14,851 nucleotides of DNA from Chloroflexota bacterium (GTDB taxonomy: Bacteria > Chloroflexota > Anaerolineae > Aggregatilineales > Phototrophicaceae). The number at the start of each line of letters is the position of its first letter. The first letter of the stretch is position 1. This document shows positions 13,761-14,851 of the stretch, in pieces. The position numbers and the translations under genes were made by a program. Where the stretch lies: assembly GCA_003242205.1 (NCBI GenBank), contig QGUR01000094.1:1-14851 (forward strand). Direction: 5' to 3'. Below the pieces are notes generated by a model that was given only the letters and a program-made list of their open reading frames with translations, was not told where the DNA came from and did not search any database.

Positions 13761-14851
13761 ATGTCCTCAACAACCTTGTCCATACAACAAACCCAGAGCT
13801 ATCGCTGGGTGATACTGGCGCTATGCGCGTTGACGCCGTTGTTTGTCGTCACGCTGCCGAATATGTCGCTGCCGCCGATGTTCGCCGTTATCAGCGATGA
13901 GCTCAATCTGACGCTGGTGGAAACCGGCGCCATCTGGGGCATGGGGTCGTTTGCGGGTATTTTCTTCTCGCTCATCGGCGGGACGCTGGGCGACCGCTTT
14001 GGGGCGCGCGCGACGCTGTTTGTCGCTTGCCTGTTCGCCGGTCTGTTTGGCCTGATGCGCGCCTTCTCGGTGGATTTCATCACGCTGCTGCTGACAATGC
14101 TGGCGTTCAGCGTGTTCCAGATGATCATCCCGGTGATGGTTTTCAAGGTCGCGCGCCAGTGGTTTCCGGCGGAACAGCTTGGCATGGTCAGCGGCGTGAT
14201 TTCCGCCGGGTTCGCCTGTGGGCTGATGCTTGGGCCGCTGCTCAGTACCAGTGTCATTTTGCCTGCACTTGGCGGCTGGCGACAGGTGCTGGTGTTCTAC
14301 GGGTTGATCGCCATAGCGATCAGCCTGTTCTGGTTGTTCCTTCACCCGCCGGTTGGTAACACCGACGCCGGCCGGGCGGCGCGCTCCTCGCTCGGAGACA
14401 GCCTGCGTCAGGTCACGCGCCTTCGCAACGTATGGGTTCTCGGCATCGCCGGCATGGGTGTTACCGCCTGCTTTCAGGGATTCACCGGCTATCTGCCGAC
14501 CTATTTGAAAGCGATTGGCTGGGAAGAACTGGCGGCCGACCGCGCACTATCTTTCTTTTTCATGGCCAGCCTGACGATGGTGATCCCGCTCAGCATCCTT
14601 TCCGACCGGCTGCGGCTGCGTCGTGGCTTTCTGGTTTTCGCCGCGCTCGTGCTTGGCGCCGGCGTTGGCCTGCTCGGTCTGGTAGACGGTGCGCAGGTCG
14701 TGCTGGTGGTCACCGTGACTGGGCTGGTCTTCGACACGTTCATGGCGATCCTCAACGCCAGCGTGCTGGAGGTGCGGGGCGTGGGCCATCTCTATGCGGG
14801 GACTGCGGTCGGCTTTGCCACCATGTTCCGCAATCTCGGCGGTGCGCTGTC
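13761..14851 (+). CDS. MFS transporter (3' end outside window)
   Basis: The frame runs open to the right edge, giving 363 codons of a protein expected to have about 400. It begins MSSTTLSIQQTQSYRWVILA and shows repeated hydrophobic segments of a major facilitator. The loop 2-3 signature is GGTLGDRFGAR, the usual motif A of the superfamily. A polar central loop (around NTDAGRAARSSLGDSLRQVT) separates the two six-helix halves. AGGA lies 4 nt before the ATG. The substrate cannot be told; the family is broad. It follows the regulator on the same strand but has its own -10 box, so it may or may not belong to the sugar locus. Confidence 0.85.
   Translation, partial: MSSTTLSIQQTQSYRWVILALCALTPLFVVTLPNMSLPPMFAVISDELNLTLVETGAIWGMGSFAGIFFSLIGGTLGDRFGARATLFVACLFAGLFGLMRAFSVDFITLLLTMLAFSVFQMIIPVMVFKVARQWFPAEQLGMVSGVISAGFACGLMLGPLLSTSVILPALGGWRQVLVFYGLIAIAISLFWLFLHPPVGNTDAGRAARSSLGDSLRQVTRLRNVWVLGIAGMGVTACFQGFTGYLPTYLKAIGWEELAADRALSFFFMASLTMVIPLSILSDRLRLRRGFLVFAALVLGAGVGLLGLVDGAQVVLVVTVTGLVFDTFMAILNASVLEVRGVGHLYAGTAVGFATMFRNLGGAL

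Noticed and set aside
1..14851. CRISPR, tRNA, rRNA, phage or insertion-sequence features
   Set aside because: No regularly spaced repeats, cloverleaf-like sequences, transposase or integrase motifs were seen on either strand.

Overview
This GC-rich window (roughly 60% G+C, judged by eye) is a bacterial chromosomal segment with densely packed genes on both strands. A MurF-Alr fusion, a QueG with a HEAT-repeat tail, GC-rich codon use and a sugar ABC operon under a composite DeoR regulator suggest a member of the Chloroflexota (Anaerolineae-like). That assignment is inference. I saw no rRNA, tRNA, CRISPR array or insertion sequence.

Left part (1-3640, + strand): the 3' part of a fused MurF-alanine racemase gene (cell-wall D-Ala supply and ligation), its terminator, queG (last step of queuosine synthesis), and two very small paralogous HMA-fold proteins. 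The first HMA protein has the CxxC metal site and the second has lost it. A strong bidirectional hairpin closes this block.

Middle (3647-5093, - strand): a VOC/glyoxalase-fold protein and a zinc-dependent nucleoside-deaminase-family enzyme, each with its own candidate promoter.

Sugar locus (5187-13661): a six-gene - strand operon, in transcription order a periplasmic sugar-binding protein, permease, double-NBD ATPase, second permease, an arabinose/fucose-isomerase-family enzyme and L-rhamnose mutarotase (rhaM), ending in a strong terminator. The transporter resembles the rhamnose ABC systems known from rhizobia, so L-rhamnose or a related 6-deoxysugar is the likely substrate. No kinase or aldolase lies in the window.

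The most interesting gene is the divergent regulator at 11973-13661. It is a complete DeoR-type repressor (winged helix plus sugar-phosphate sensor) fused to a complete cytoplasmic copy of the operon's own sugar-binding protein. About half of the residues are identical over the first 150 aligned positions. One polypeptide could therefore sense both the free sugar and a phosphorylated intermediate. The divergent promoter region carries helically phased TTTGTTG repeats, a small palindrome and a second operator-like copy 115 bp away.

Right end (13761 to the edge): an MFS transporter cut off by the window.
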